A stretch of DNA of 64,000 bases. Origin: Cocos nucifera (lineage: Eukaryota > Streptophyta > Magnoliopsida > Arecales > Arecaceae). Shown piece by piece: positions 31,786-42,135 of this stretch. The translations under genes and the position numbers were made by a program. How positions within the stretch are numbered: the stretch's first letter is position 1; every line of letters starts with the position of its first letter. The notes beneath the pieces were generated by a model. The model did no database searches and was not told the origin of the DNA. It saw only the letters and a program-made list of their open reading frames with translations. The stretch spans positions 1 to 64,000 of the forward strand of contig QRFJ01003350.1 of the NCBI GenBank assembly GCA_006176705.1. The letters run 5' to 3'.

Positions 31786-33278
31786 TATTGTCCAGAGATA
31801 GCAATCCAAGAGGGGGGGTGAATTGGGTTGTTATAAAATTTTAACCAAATTTACTTTCTGAACAAGTATGTGCTTTGATTTTAACCAAAGTGGTGTGATG
31901 AAATGTATACAATATAAGTAGCGAAATTAAGATAACAAAATCAAACTATGAAAGTAAAGCAAGAATTATAAGTATGCAAAGCATGCAAAGAGAAAAAAAA
32001 AAGAGCACAATACAAACACATAAAGATTTATAGTTGTTCGGTGCAATCCGCATTTACGTCCACTCTTTAAGCTTTTCTTAGGATTTTCACTATAATCTAC
32101 TCTTGATTATAGTATGTTTGTTTTCTAGGCTCATAAACAAATCTAGTTGATTTTCATAGGAGCACCAATCAAAATCTAATACCGTTAATTTTTTGGGTTC
32201 ACTAACAATCTAGTTGATTTTTTGGGCACATCAATCAAAACCTATAATATCCAATTTTGGACTTGGACGGATCTAATCTCCAAGTTTCTTTTTTTTAAAA
32301 AAACTTATCAAAAATTAAAATTACAAATGAAAGTTTTAGCAGTATAAAAAATAGAGTTTAAGTTCTTTTAAATTATAAAGAAGAAGCCGATGATGCGCTC
32401 GATTGAAACTTTGATTTTTTTTCAAATTGTGCTTGAGAGGATGTGAAAGATGTTGGAGAAGCTTGCTTTGAATGCTCGCTAAAATTTGTGCATAATTTTT
32501 CTATCTTTTTTCTTTTCTTTGAATATTCAATGTTCCTTACCGAAAACTAATAAAAATTTTCTTTAAATCTTTTTCTTTTTTTTTCAATTGATTCTCCATC
32601 TTTTAAATACCTATAGAGATGGTTAGAGGAGAGTTCTAGCCATTGGGAGCTTTGAAATAGCCATTAGGATCAAAAAATAGTCATTGCAAAACTATCCATT
32701 GAAGGCTGTCCGTGCAAAATGAGACCTCTCGATTTTTTACAAGACCTTTTGTCAGATTTCGAGATCTCTCAGTTCTGAATCGAGACGTCTCACTAGAACC
32801 ATGAAACCTCTCAAGAATCCTACAAGATCTCTTGCTCTCAGAGTACAGAAACTAAGTTTCTATCTTCTAAGATTGAGACATCTCGAGTTCAACTCGAGAT
32901 CTCTTGAAATCATGCCAGAACTATATTTGGACATGCCAATCCACTTGAGAGATCTCGAAAAAATTTTAAGACATCTCAAAAATTGCTCCAAGGCTATTTT
33001 GAGAGATTTATGCTTTCAATCAGGAAGATTTGATTTTTATTTGAATTCTATTTTATGTCTTTCTTATTTTGGTCAAAGAGCTCTCTTTCTTCTGATCTTT
33101 GAAAGCTTAAGAATTTTTTTTTAAAAAATCTTGACTTGATGAATTTTGGTAGATCTTTTCTTAAAATGATTCTTCAATTTAAATACCTAGAAAGACCTAC
33201 ATCCACTCATGAAACACATGGTTAAATACTCAAATACTCAAAGTTTGACAATCATCAAAATCAATCATGGGATCAATA
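31786..33278 (-). repeat. 5' LTR of Sirevirus 1
   Basis: 1493 bp. Both tips carry TA instead of CA/TG (TATTGTCC at 31786 and CAATA at 33278), fitting single transitions from the TGTTGTCC...CAACA seen in the other copy. The part at 32700-32960 has repeated palindromic words such as GAGACCTCTCG, CGAGATCTCT and ACTCGAG. TTTTC follows at 33279-33283. Confidence 0.85.
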
Positions 33279-33283
33279 TTTTC

Positions 33284-34576
33284 ATATTAGCGACACCTTT
33301 ATGGTCGATAATAACTTTTTTCAACAACAACACCAATGGCTTCTTGCCATCGATAATTATTAATTTTTTTTAAAAAATAATATTAAAATTTATGTATTAA
33401 TTTAAAGTTCAATATTATGAGCGATGGTATTTTGTTACTAGCGATGGAATTTATCATTACTAATAGCTTTGGTATAGAAATTTTGGTGTTGCCGATCATA
33501 TTATCGATGATGATTTTGCCATCGATAATAGTTTACCCATAAATCCCGCCCGCCTCTTTGGTGGGAAAGAAATTTTTTATCAAAAAGATTCCTCCACGCC
33601 TTCTCCGCTCCCTACGTGTTCTTCTCGACATTCTCCGCTCCCTGCACATCCTCCTTCTTGATGACTCGACCCCATCGGTGCCTCCTACGCCATGACCACA
33701 AGTCCGCCACCCCGGCCTCTCTTCATCCAAGCCGATGCTCCTACACGGCCACCTAAACCCTACCACGCTGGCCCCACCTCCCCCGAGGTCGCCCCAACCC
33801 CATAGCCTTGGCCTCGCCTCGCCTGCTGCCGCCCTAACCACGCCAGCATCTCCTGCTCTGCAGTCCCGAGCCCACTGCCCCAGCCTCGCCTCTCCTGCGG
33901 CCACCTCAAACCCATCGGCACCTCCTATGCCGCGGCCTAGAGCCTCCCACCCCATCCTCGCCTCTCTTACGGCCGTCCCCACCCTATCGGCACCTCCTAC
34001 GCCATGGCCTTAAGCCAGTCGCTCCGGCCCCCGCGTCTCCTATAGCTGCCCTGAACGCAGTAATGCCTCTTGCACCATAGCCCTGAGCCTCCTGTCCCAT
34101 CCCCGCCACTGCTGCGGCCATCCCCACATCGTCGGTGCCTCCTGTGCTATGGCCCTGAGCTAGCCATCCTATCTCCACCTCTCTTACAGTCATCCCCACC
34201 CCACCGATGCCTCCTAAGCTACGACCCCGAGCCAACCACTCCATCCCCACCTCTCTTATGGCCATCCCCATCCCGTCGGTGCCTCCTTGTCCGCGGCTGG
34301 TCTGACTGCACGGCTCCTGCATCACCGCCCCCAGTCTACAACTTCAATCTTGTAACCCCTTGCAGCCCTTTCTCCCGGCCTACGACCCTGATCTTATAGC
34401 CCCTTTCCTCCCACTATAAGTAGCAGCAGAAGCGATGGCATTTGCGTCGGCTGACATTGTTTAGTATTAGTGATGACATTAGTGATGGCTAGTGTCGTCA
34501 CTAATTAATTAATTAATTAGATGTATGAGATTTGAATTTCAGCATGTAGAGTATTCAAATCGAAAGAAGATGTCGG
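33284..34576. mobile_element. DNA-transposon remnant with AGCGATGG subterminal repeats (CACTA-like)
   Basis: 33284-33535 contains repeated AGCGATGG/CCATCGAT/TAGCGAC words in both orientations. 34425-34495 has GAAGCGATGGCATTTGCGTC, TTAGTGATGAC and finally GTGATGGCTAGTG. Reverse-complemented, that end reads CACTAGCCATCAC, which would fit a CACTA-type terminus at 34492. A GC-rich minisatellite occupies the middle. The left terminus is not identified and lies at or left of 17780. No transposase is present, so it is non-autonomous or deleted. Confidence 0.45.
33660..34290. repeat. GC-rich minisatellite, period about 69 bp
   Basis: Roughly nine degenerate copies of a unit with CCCATCGGCACCTCCTACGC, CATGGCC..GAGCC and CCTCGCCTCTCTTACGGCC. 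The clearest adjacent copies start near 34192 and 34261, 69 bp apart. Because 69 is 23 codons, frames stay open on both strands (for example 33984-34325 minus with G-G-T-D/G-G-I-G repeats). I regard these as a repeat artefact rather than genes. Confidence 0.85.
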
Positions 34577-34581
34577 TCAGT

Positions 34582-35894
34582 TGTTGCCTAGCTATGCAAT
34601 CCAAGAGGAGGGATGAATTAGATTTTTTTAAAAAATTTAAACTTAAACCCAGAATTACAAAATGTGATGTTTATATTTAAAGTGAAGTGAGGTGAGTGAG
34701 GCAAGTAAGTTGTTAGAACTTAATTTAAAAGAGAAGAAATAAACACAATAGAGCAAGTAAAGAAGAAGAAGAGAGAACAATACAATTAGAAGAATTTATA
34801 GTGGTTCAGTGCCAACTTTGCACCTACATTCACTCCCTAAAATTCTACTTAAAAATTTTAATCCACTAAATGTATTCAATTGAATACAATATCGGATGCT
34901 CTGACCCTAGCTGTCCTAAGCTAGATACTTATTTTTCGGATACAAGCCAATCCAAAATACTTTGATTTAAGATTCGGATTAATCTTTTCAAGCTTTGGAA
35001 ACCTCCCAAAGGCTTGAGCCCCAAAATAGTAAACAGAGTGAAAAAAGATATACAAGTTTAGTATAGTTAGCTCCTAAATAAACATAATAAAGTACAAACT
35101 AGAGGAAGCTTTTAAGAATCCTCTCGAAGTGATTGAAGACTTGAATGCACGTTGGAGAAGTGGTTGAGCTTGAAATCAATGCTTCTCTTGCCTAGGGCTG
35201 AGATTTCTTTGAGCTAAATATTCTCTTGACTTTTTTCTTATTTTTCTTCCTTTTTGAAATGCTTTTTAAACCCTCATAGAATGCTGGAAGATGAATAGTA
35301 GCAATTTATAGCCATTGCAAATAATTTGGGTAGCATTGAATGCACAAAGATAGAAAAAAATAGTCGTTACAGGATTTTCCATCGCAGGGGTTGTCCTCTG
35401 AAAAAGGGTCACCCCATGGGATGCCCCTTTTGCATTAGGTGATGAAAATTGGTTTCTATATTTTGTGCGTAGAACCTATAGGGGGCACCCCATGGGTTGT
35501 CCCTTTTTGATGGGGCACCCTAGAGGTCGCCCTTTTTTAGCATGCTAGTTCTAGCTCTACGTGCCAGAATGCCAATCGTGCAAAATGAGAAAGGGTCAAC
35601 CTAGGGGTCGCCCCCTTTTTCCAAACTCTCATTTCTTTACTTTTAAGCTTTCAAAAAGATTAAGACTACCTCCAAATAAATCGACATCATCTAGAGAGTT
35701 CTTGAAGCTTCCGAAAAACTTTAATTTTGCTCCTAACTCAAGTAAATTGCAAATTTACCATCTCCAATCAAATTTTGCAATACTAAAATTCTTAAAAATT
35801 CTAAAATGACTTTTGAAAATATCTCCAAAAATGAAAATTATTAGTAACCCTCTCAATTATTTTGTGCTCATCAAAATCAATCCTTAGAGTAACA
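34582..35894 (-). repeat. 3' LTR of Sirevirus 2
   Basis: 1313 bp, plus orientation TGTTGCCTAGCTATGCAATC to TTAGAGTAACA. Between 35390 and 35620 it repeats words such as GGGTCACCCCATGGG, GGGGCACCCTAG and GGGTCGCCC with inverted partners. It aligns along its length with 43710-45051; in the first 230 bp I see roughly 7-9 percent difference. Confidence 0.92.
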
Positions 35895-35917
35895 ATCTCC
35901 TCCTTTTTGATAATGAC
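35895..35917 (-). other. Polypurine tract of Sirevirus 2
   Basis: On the minus strand ATTATCAAAAAGGAGGAGAT directly precedes the LTR start TGTTACTCTAAGG. This AAAAAGGGGGAGAT-like tract is typical of Sireviruses. Another CTCTCCCTTTTTGACAT copy lies at about 36341-36357. Confidence 0.8.
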
Positions 35918-36779
35918 AAAATAATTGAATATAAGCAAAAATAAAGTAAATTTGATATTGAAGAAAGAGATGCCATTTGAAATTTAAAAGCTCAAAAAAA
36001 AAAATTATATGTAAGTGATTAGTTCAAGGCATCTAATTTTGGGTATTGTTTTATGCATATTGCATTATCCATGAAAATTAGTAATTTGAACATATAGTAT
36101 TTAGAAAAAAAGAGATTTGGCAATTTTGTATTGACTTTTAATATCATACCATGACTTTTTAGTATGAAACTTAAACAAATTGCTTATACTTTACATTAAG
36201 TATTAGATTTCAACAATTTGACTATGAAACTTTGATATTAAGTATGAAACTATGACAATTTGCTTTTGCTTTCAATTTGATTTTAAATTTGCTTATACAA
36301 TTGCAAGCACAATAAGCTAGATTATTTAATACCAATATTATCTCTCCCTTTTTGACATTATCAAATATTATTTTAAGAAGTTTCTTTTAAAGAGGAAAAG
36401 ACTCTCCCCTCAATTAAACTCTCATATCCTGCTACTGAATTTGGAAATTCATTCATATATACAACATTTGTAATCTAAAATGAAATAATCAACATGATAT
36501 CAATCAACATTTCAGCATATGATTCATATGATACCAATCAATATTCAAGAAAGCTAAGGTCAATTATACATCCAAAATGAAACCAGAGACCTAAGAACAA
36601 TATCATTCAAGCCATAATCAAAATACAATATCCATCCAAAAAGTTTTAAGTCAAAAGTCATAGGCCAACACACCAAAATCATGGTCAACCAAAAAGTACA
36701 ACATACCACGACAACAAAGCAATCAAAAAGTACAAAGGCCTTTTAGCAATAAGCTAGAAACATAAGGCTAATCTAAACT

Positions 36780-38830
36780 AGATCTAAAGATCAAATTGGC
36801 CAGAACCATCAAAGTCAGAATCTGAATCAGAGTTAGTGATATGATGTGGAAAATTGGGAGCAAGGCCACGAGGACGACTATGTCCACGTCTGCCTCAACC
36901 CCAAGAAGATGAACTAGCATGAACTGGAGTGGCACGAACAGGATGACGAAAAGGTCTGACAGCAAATGAAGATGAGTTCTGGGATTGGAGGATAAGTTTG
37001 ATGGAGTCAAGCTGTCCCACTGCTCTCAATAATAACTGCATGAGAGAACTAATCATAGTAGAAACAACATCACTGAATCCCTTGATCTCATCTCTCAAGG
37101 ACTCGATCCTAGCCTCCAAGGCACAACGTGGACTATCACCCTCAACAGATAAAGCAGCAATCGAACGCATAAACTCCCTTGACTGAGGAATCCCTAACCC
37201 CATCACCTACCTTTGAAGGTCCAAAACCCTCCTAGTCAATCTCATAATAGAACCCTTAAGCTCCTCAAAATGAGTAGACAAGGCTGAGAGCATCTAAAAA
37301 AGTGACTGATGTGTAGAACCATTGACTGATCAGATAAGAGGTCAGTCTGAGATTTCCCCCCTAAGTAAAGCTCGAAGTACCCCAGTTGGCAAGCAAAATA
37401 GTAGCAACCTGCTAAGAGATCATCTGGAGTTGGTCATCTGTAAGCTTGATAGTAGTGGGATCTACTCTGCTCCAAGACTGAGGCAATGGAGTATCTCTCC
37501 TCACGGACTTTGAGGGACTAGCCTCATGATCTGATACAATATGAATATCTGATGAGGCTCTCTGATCACGAGGAGGTGAAGATGGTCCTTCCTCCTTAGA
37601 TCTATCCTCCTCCTCATCCTCAACATCACCACTCCTGGTCTAATGATCATCAACTCTAATATAACCCATATGATGCAAAGAATTTGTATTGTAGGTGTCA
37701 GTATGGGCTAAATAGATGGTAGCCTCTCCCTCAAAATTTACTCCAAAGCTTCTAAGTATCCTAGTGAGTGCCATGCCATAAGGAAGGGTGCTTTTAATCT
37801 GGTCACTGCCTCTCTTATGGCATCTATCATTAGGACTAGCAAATTTAAAAGGACTTCACATACAATATGATACATAATGCACAGATCCCTACCATATACA
37901 AAATCAAATCTACTAGCTCTAGAAAAAAAATGATGTAGATAATGTGATGAAGTACCCTTATTTCTACATAGAGATCTCTATTGGCATCCAATTTCTCAAT
38001 TCCACTAACATCATCTTTTTGCAAAACTGATCTCAGCCCTTCTTTTTTGTTCAACAGTTTATTAGATGTGGACCCTTCACATGGCAGGTGTATTAGAAAC
38101 CCAAGTTGCTAAGCATCAAATTTCACTTCAACACCATTAACCATAGATCTTATCCTGCTAACAAAAATTAAAAATTTTTGATAAAATTCCCAAACCAGGT
38201 TAATGAAAATAGCCTCTCTCATAGCATAGAAAGAACCCCAACCTAAGGATTTGATCTTTTCACCAAAAGAAAAATAATCTTTCTCTAAAAATCAAAAATC
38301 AATATTTCTCCTAAGTGAAATCTTCCTACCGAAGAGGAGTTTTTTGCTAGGAGTTACCGGAGAAGCAGATGGTGCTCTTCTTCAAGGCCACAAGTGGACT
38401 TCTGGCGCTAAGGAAGCTTCATTCGAGGTGTCATTGTCAAGTAGGGGAGGATAGCAACCTAAAGGTGGAAGGGAGTGAAGAGGTCAAAGGGTATGAAGGT
38501 TTTAATGGAGAATGTGGATTTTGCCAAAAAGAATTTGAGTTTAGTTGAAGATTAGGGCTGCGGTAAGTGTAAAAGCAGAGGAGAAATGATCAAAAAGGAA
38601 GAGGGATAGGACAGAGGATAGTCGGGAGATCATTTTGGAGGAGGTTTGGTGCGATTTGGAAGGAAGTTACGGAGGGATTCAAGCACGAAGGGGTTCGGCG
38701 AAAGAAGAGAGGAAAATGCCAAAGTGAGAAATAGGTGAAGGGGCATCCTACGGGAATAAGGGAAGATGAATAAGGATTCTTTTCTTTTGAAGTCAAAGAA
38801 AATGACCAAAATGCCCAAGAGGCGTCCCTT
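36780..38830 (-). pseudogene. Extra ORF in env-like position of Sirevirus 2 (putative plant transposon protein domain)
   Basis: Many Sireviruses carry an additional ORF after RNase H. Here the minus strand gives EKDYFSFGEKIKSLGWGSFY, VWEFYQKFL and VNGVEVKFDA (about 38270-38110), then KEGLRSVLQKDDVSGIEKLD and LPYGMALTRILRSFGVNFEG (about 37790). After a charged E/D/S-rich linker follows SLRDEIKGFSDVVSTMISSL with QLDSIKLILQ (about 37110-36980), probably a coiled coil. This matches the putative plant transposon protein domain seen in monocot Sireviruses. Its function is unknown; no signal peptide or membrane helix is evident. Stops and shifts break it. Confidence 0.65.
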
Positions 38831-39009
38831 AGGTCATCCCTTTTTGCTTGGGGCGACCTAGGAGGCGTCCGAATCAGTTCAGAAATACAAAATTATTTCC
38901 TCTTGAACATAGCAAGGTTCAAGAGTGAGAATCAAGAAATTTTTGTGAAAAGAGAGAGAGTAGAGTATTTTTCAAAGGATCATCGATAGAATGATTTAAA
39001 AGAAAACTT

Positions 39010-39500
39010 GAGATCTCTAGGCAAGAGGATCCAAGATACCTAACTCCATTCTAATTTCATAAAATTTATCTTCATTTAATAGTTTTGTAAAGATGTCCGC
39101 TAATTATTTTTTAGAGCAAACAAAGTCAATCAATACATCATTATTTTGCACATGCTCTCTTATGAAATGATGTCTAATTTTGATGTGTTTTAACCTAGAA
39201 TGTTGAATTAGATTTTTAGTTAGATTAATGGCACCAGTATTATCACATCTTATGAGAATATTATTAAGTTTCATACCAAAATCTTCAAGTTATTACTTAA
39301 TCTATAAGATTTGAGAACAACAACTTTCGACTGTAATGTATTCGGCCTCGACCATAGACAATGCCATCGAGTTTTGTTTCTTGCTAAACCAAGAGATTAA
39401 ATTTATATCAAAAAATTGGCAAGTTTCAATAGTACTTTTTCTATCTAACTTATATCCTGCAAAATCTGCATTTGAGTATCCTATCAAATTTATGGATGAT
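39010..39500 (-). pseudogene. RNase H domain, Sirevirus 2
   Basis: The minus strand reads IGYSNADFAGYKLDRKSTIE, then LISWFSKKQNSMALSMVEAEYI and, after a stop, RCDNTGAINLTKN, HIKIRHHFIREHV. The usual GYSDADFAG has become GYSNADFAG, so the first catalytic aspartate is asparagine. EAEY and RCDN are retained. The domain removes template RNA during reverse transcription; this copy would be inactive even if translated. Confidence 0.88.
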
Positions 39501-39639
39501 TATTTGAAAAATCATAAGCCTAATGTTTGAGTTCCATTTAAATATTTTAAATTTTTTTTAATAGCATTTAAGTGAGATTCTTTTATGTTGGATTGAAATC
39601 TTGCATACATACAAATGCTAAATATGATATCAGACCTAC

Positions 39640-40480
39640 TAGCAGAAAGACAAAGCAAGAATCCTATCATGCCTCTATAAAATTTTAAATCAACATTCTT
39701 ACCATTTTGATCTTTGCCAATACTTTTAGATGTCTCTATTCCAAATCTTTTTAATAGTTCTCTTATGTACTTGCTTTGAAAAATGAAGATCCCTTCTTTA
39801 GACTACTTAATTTGAATTTCAAGGAAGAATATGAGTTTTTTCATCATGCTCATCTCGAACTCCCCCGGTATGAGCTTGGTAAAGTCTTGGCATAAAGTTT
39901 CATTAGTGCATCCAAAGATGATATCATCAACATATATTTGTATCATAAGAATATCATCAACTTTTCTTTTTATGAAAAGAGTTATATCTACTTTTCCTCT
40001 AAAAAAAATTATTTTCTAGCAAAAATTTATTTAATCTCTCATACCAAGCTCTAGGAGCTTATTTTAAACCATATAAAGCTTTATTTAATTTAAAAATATG
40101 GTTTTGAAATGCATGGTTTTTAAAACCAAGAGGCTATTCTACATAAACTTCTTCCATAATAAAACTATTTAGAAAAGTACTTTTTACATCCATTTGAAAT
40201 AACTTGAAGTTCATAAAACATATAAATGCAAGTAAGAGTCTTATAGCTTCTAATCTAGCAATGGATGCAAAAGTCTCATCAAAATCAATTTTTCTTGTTG
40301 GTTATACCCTTTAGTTACTAATCTTGCTTTATTTCTTATGATATTTTTATTTTTATCTAATTTATTTCTAAACATCCATTTAGTTTCAATTATAGGATAA
40401 TCTTTTAGTCTTTCAACTAGGATCCATACATTATTTCTTTCAAATTGATTAAGTTCTACTTGCATTGTATTTATCCAATT
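39640..40480 (-). pseudogene. pol: Reverse transcriptase domain, Sirevirus 2
   Basis: The minus strand opens with MQVELNQFERNNVWILVERL and ETKWMFRNKLDKN, then RNKARLVTKGYNQQE. After about 40285 the frame breaks repeatedly. The catalytic motif IYVDDIIFG is still readable at about 39945-39915 (YVDD at 39923-39934). Upstream at 40900-40560 runs the pre-RT linker with NDKDKLENFDAKSDEAIFLGYS and many acidic residues. Confidence 0.88.
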
Positions 40481-41019
40481 ATAATCTTTTTTGGCTTCAT
40501 CAATAGTTTTTGGTTCAAAATGAGAGACAAAAGTAAAATAATTATTTACATCTTTAAGTGAAGATCGAGTTCTTATCCCATATGTAGGATCATCAATAAT
40601 GAGTTCTTTGGGATGATTGTGAACATACCTCCATTCCTTGGAAAGGTAATTTGTACCTCTGGATTGTTCTTGTTGTAGTTGTTCCTCATCTTCATCCTTC
40701 TTTTTATCTTCAAGTTTCTTATCATCTTGGACTGATGACTCCTTTATAGTGAGATCATTTATACCTTCAATAATTTGACCTGCATCATCAATACCATCAC
40801 TCTTCCTTATTGGAAGATCATTAGTCTTATTAAAAATAATATATATTAGTTCTTCTACAACAAAGGTTCTTTTATTAAATACTCTAAAAGCTTTACTAGA
40901 AGTAGAGTAACCAAGAAAAATTGCTTCATCTGATTTAGCATCAAAATTTTCTAACTTATCTTTATCATTATTTAAAGCAAAACATCGACAGCCAAAAATA
41001 TGAAAATATGCAATGTTGG

Positions 41020-42030
41020 ATTTTCTTCCTGTTCAAAATTTATAAGCTATTTTTTTAAATTGGTCTAATTAGAGCATGATTTAAAATGTAACATGCCATA
41101 TTAATTTTCTCCATCCAAAAATACTTCGAAAGGTGGCTTTCACATAGCATGATATGAGCCATTTATTCAAGTATCCTATTCTTTCTCTTTACTATTTTAT
41201 TTTATTGGGGTGTCCTAGGTACAAAAAAATTATAATCAATATCCTTTTTTTATCATAAAATTTTTAAAATCATAATTTTCAAACTTGGTGCCATGATCAC
41301 TATGAATTTTAAGAATTGGAAGATCTTTTTCATTTGAAACTTTTTCAATAAAACTGGTAAAAGCTGAAAAAGATTCATCCTTTGATACCAAGAATAAAAC
41401 CCATATAAATCAAGAGAAATCATCAATAATCATAAATCCATATCTTTTTTCACCTAAGCTTATAGTTCTAGTGGGTCCAAATAAATCTATATGTAATAAT
41501 TCTAATGGCCTAGTAGTTGAAATAATATTTTTATTTTTGAATGAAACTCTAGTTTGTTTTTCTAGTTGACATGTATCACATAATTTATTATTTTCAAATT
41601 TTAGTTTAGGTAGGCCAACAACTAAATTCTTTTTGATAAGTTTAGAAAAAGAGTACATACTAATATATGTGAGCCTATGGTAGTAAAGCCAACTAATCTC
41701 ACTAATTTTGACATTTATAGCTACCAGGCATTGCATATTTTGCAAAGATAAATCATTCAAGTCTACCATATAAATATTACCATGCCTATATCCAATGAAT
41801 CTCATGCCATCATTCATGGGACTAGTTACAATGCACAAAGTAGATTCAAATATAACTTTAAAACCCTTATCACATAATTGACTAATGCTTAAAAGATTAT
41901 GCTTGAGAACATCTACTAGCAAAATATTTTCAATAAATATGGAGAGAGTAATACCAATGTTACGTACTCCAATAATCTTTCCTTTTCCATTATCTCCAAA
42001 GATGACCATCCCTCCATCTTTTGCTTCAAG
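41020..42030 (-). pseudogene. Integrase domain, Sirevirus 2
   Basis: A 199-codon open stretch (42009-41410) begins MVIFGDNGKGKIIGVRNIG. It includes the pre-integrase region, then WLYYHRLTYISMYSFSKL and LCDTCQLEKQTR (HHCC zinc finger). The first catalytic Asp is in LHIDLFGPTR (41484-41486) and the second in HSDHGTKFEN (41296-41298). The third site, normally E in GVVERKNR, reads KIVKRKNR at 41189-41187. The catalytic glutamate is thus lysine, a G-to-A change. A frameshift lies between the second and third sites. Confidence 0.9.
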
Positions 42031-42115
42031 AGTGATGAATTGAGATTCATCACCGATCGTATGTCTTGAACATTCACTATCAAGATACCAATTCTTTTTT
42101 GATCCTTAGGATGCA
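42030..42115 (-). pseudogene. Protease active-site region, Sirevirus 2
   Basis: The minus strand reads WYLDSECSRHTIGDESQF. Copia-type proteases have W-Y-L-D-S-G-C-S-R-H here. The glycine of the catalytic D-S-G has become glutamate (codon at 42075-42073), a G-to-A transition that should abolish activity. Confidence 0.85.
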
Positions 42116-42135
42116 AGACATACCTTCAAAGAAAA

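Larger units (their letters stand above)
17799..33278 (-). mobile_element. Sirevirus 1 (Ty1/copia), internally deleted and hosting a nested Tat element
   Basis: A minus-strand copia element bounded by TTTTC duplications (17794-17798 and 33279-33283). From right to left: 5' LTR (31786-33278), tRNA-Met primer-binding site, gag with coiled coil and zinc knuckle, then an AT-rich 3' region (28158-30470 and 18575-18883) and the 3' LTR (17799-18574). Protease, integrase, RT and RNase H are missing. A 9.26-kb Tat element sits in the 3' region. Without it the element would be about 6.2 kb. Confidence 0.88.

Noticed and set aside
33533..34399. Long frames on both strands of a GC-rich island, candidate gene
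   Set aside because: The 69-bp repeat period keeps frames open; the proteins are low complexity and no domain is visible.
36768..37010. Minus-strand hydrophobic 80-codon frame that could look like an envelope membrane protein
   Set aside because: It overlaps in another phase the coiled-coil frame at 36895-37206, which fits the extra Sirevirus ORF; the hydrophobic reading is a shadow.
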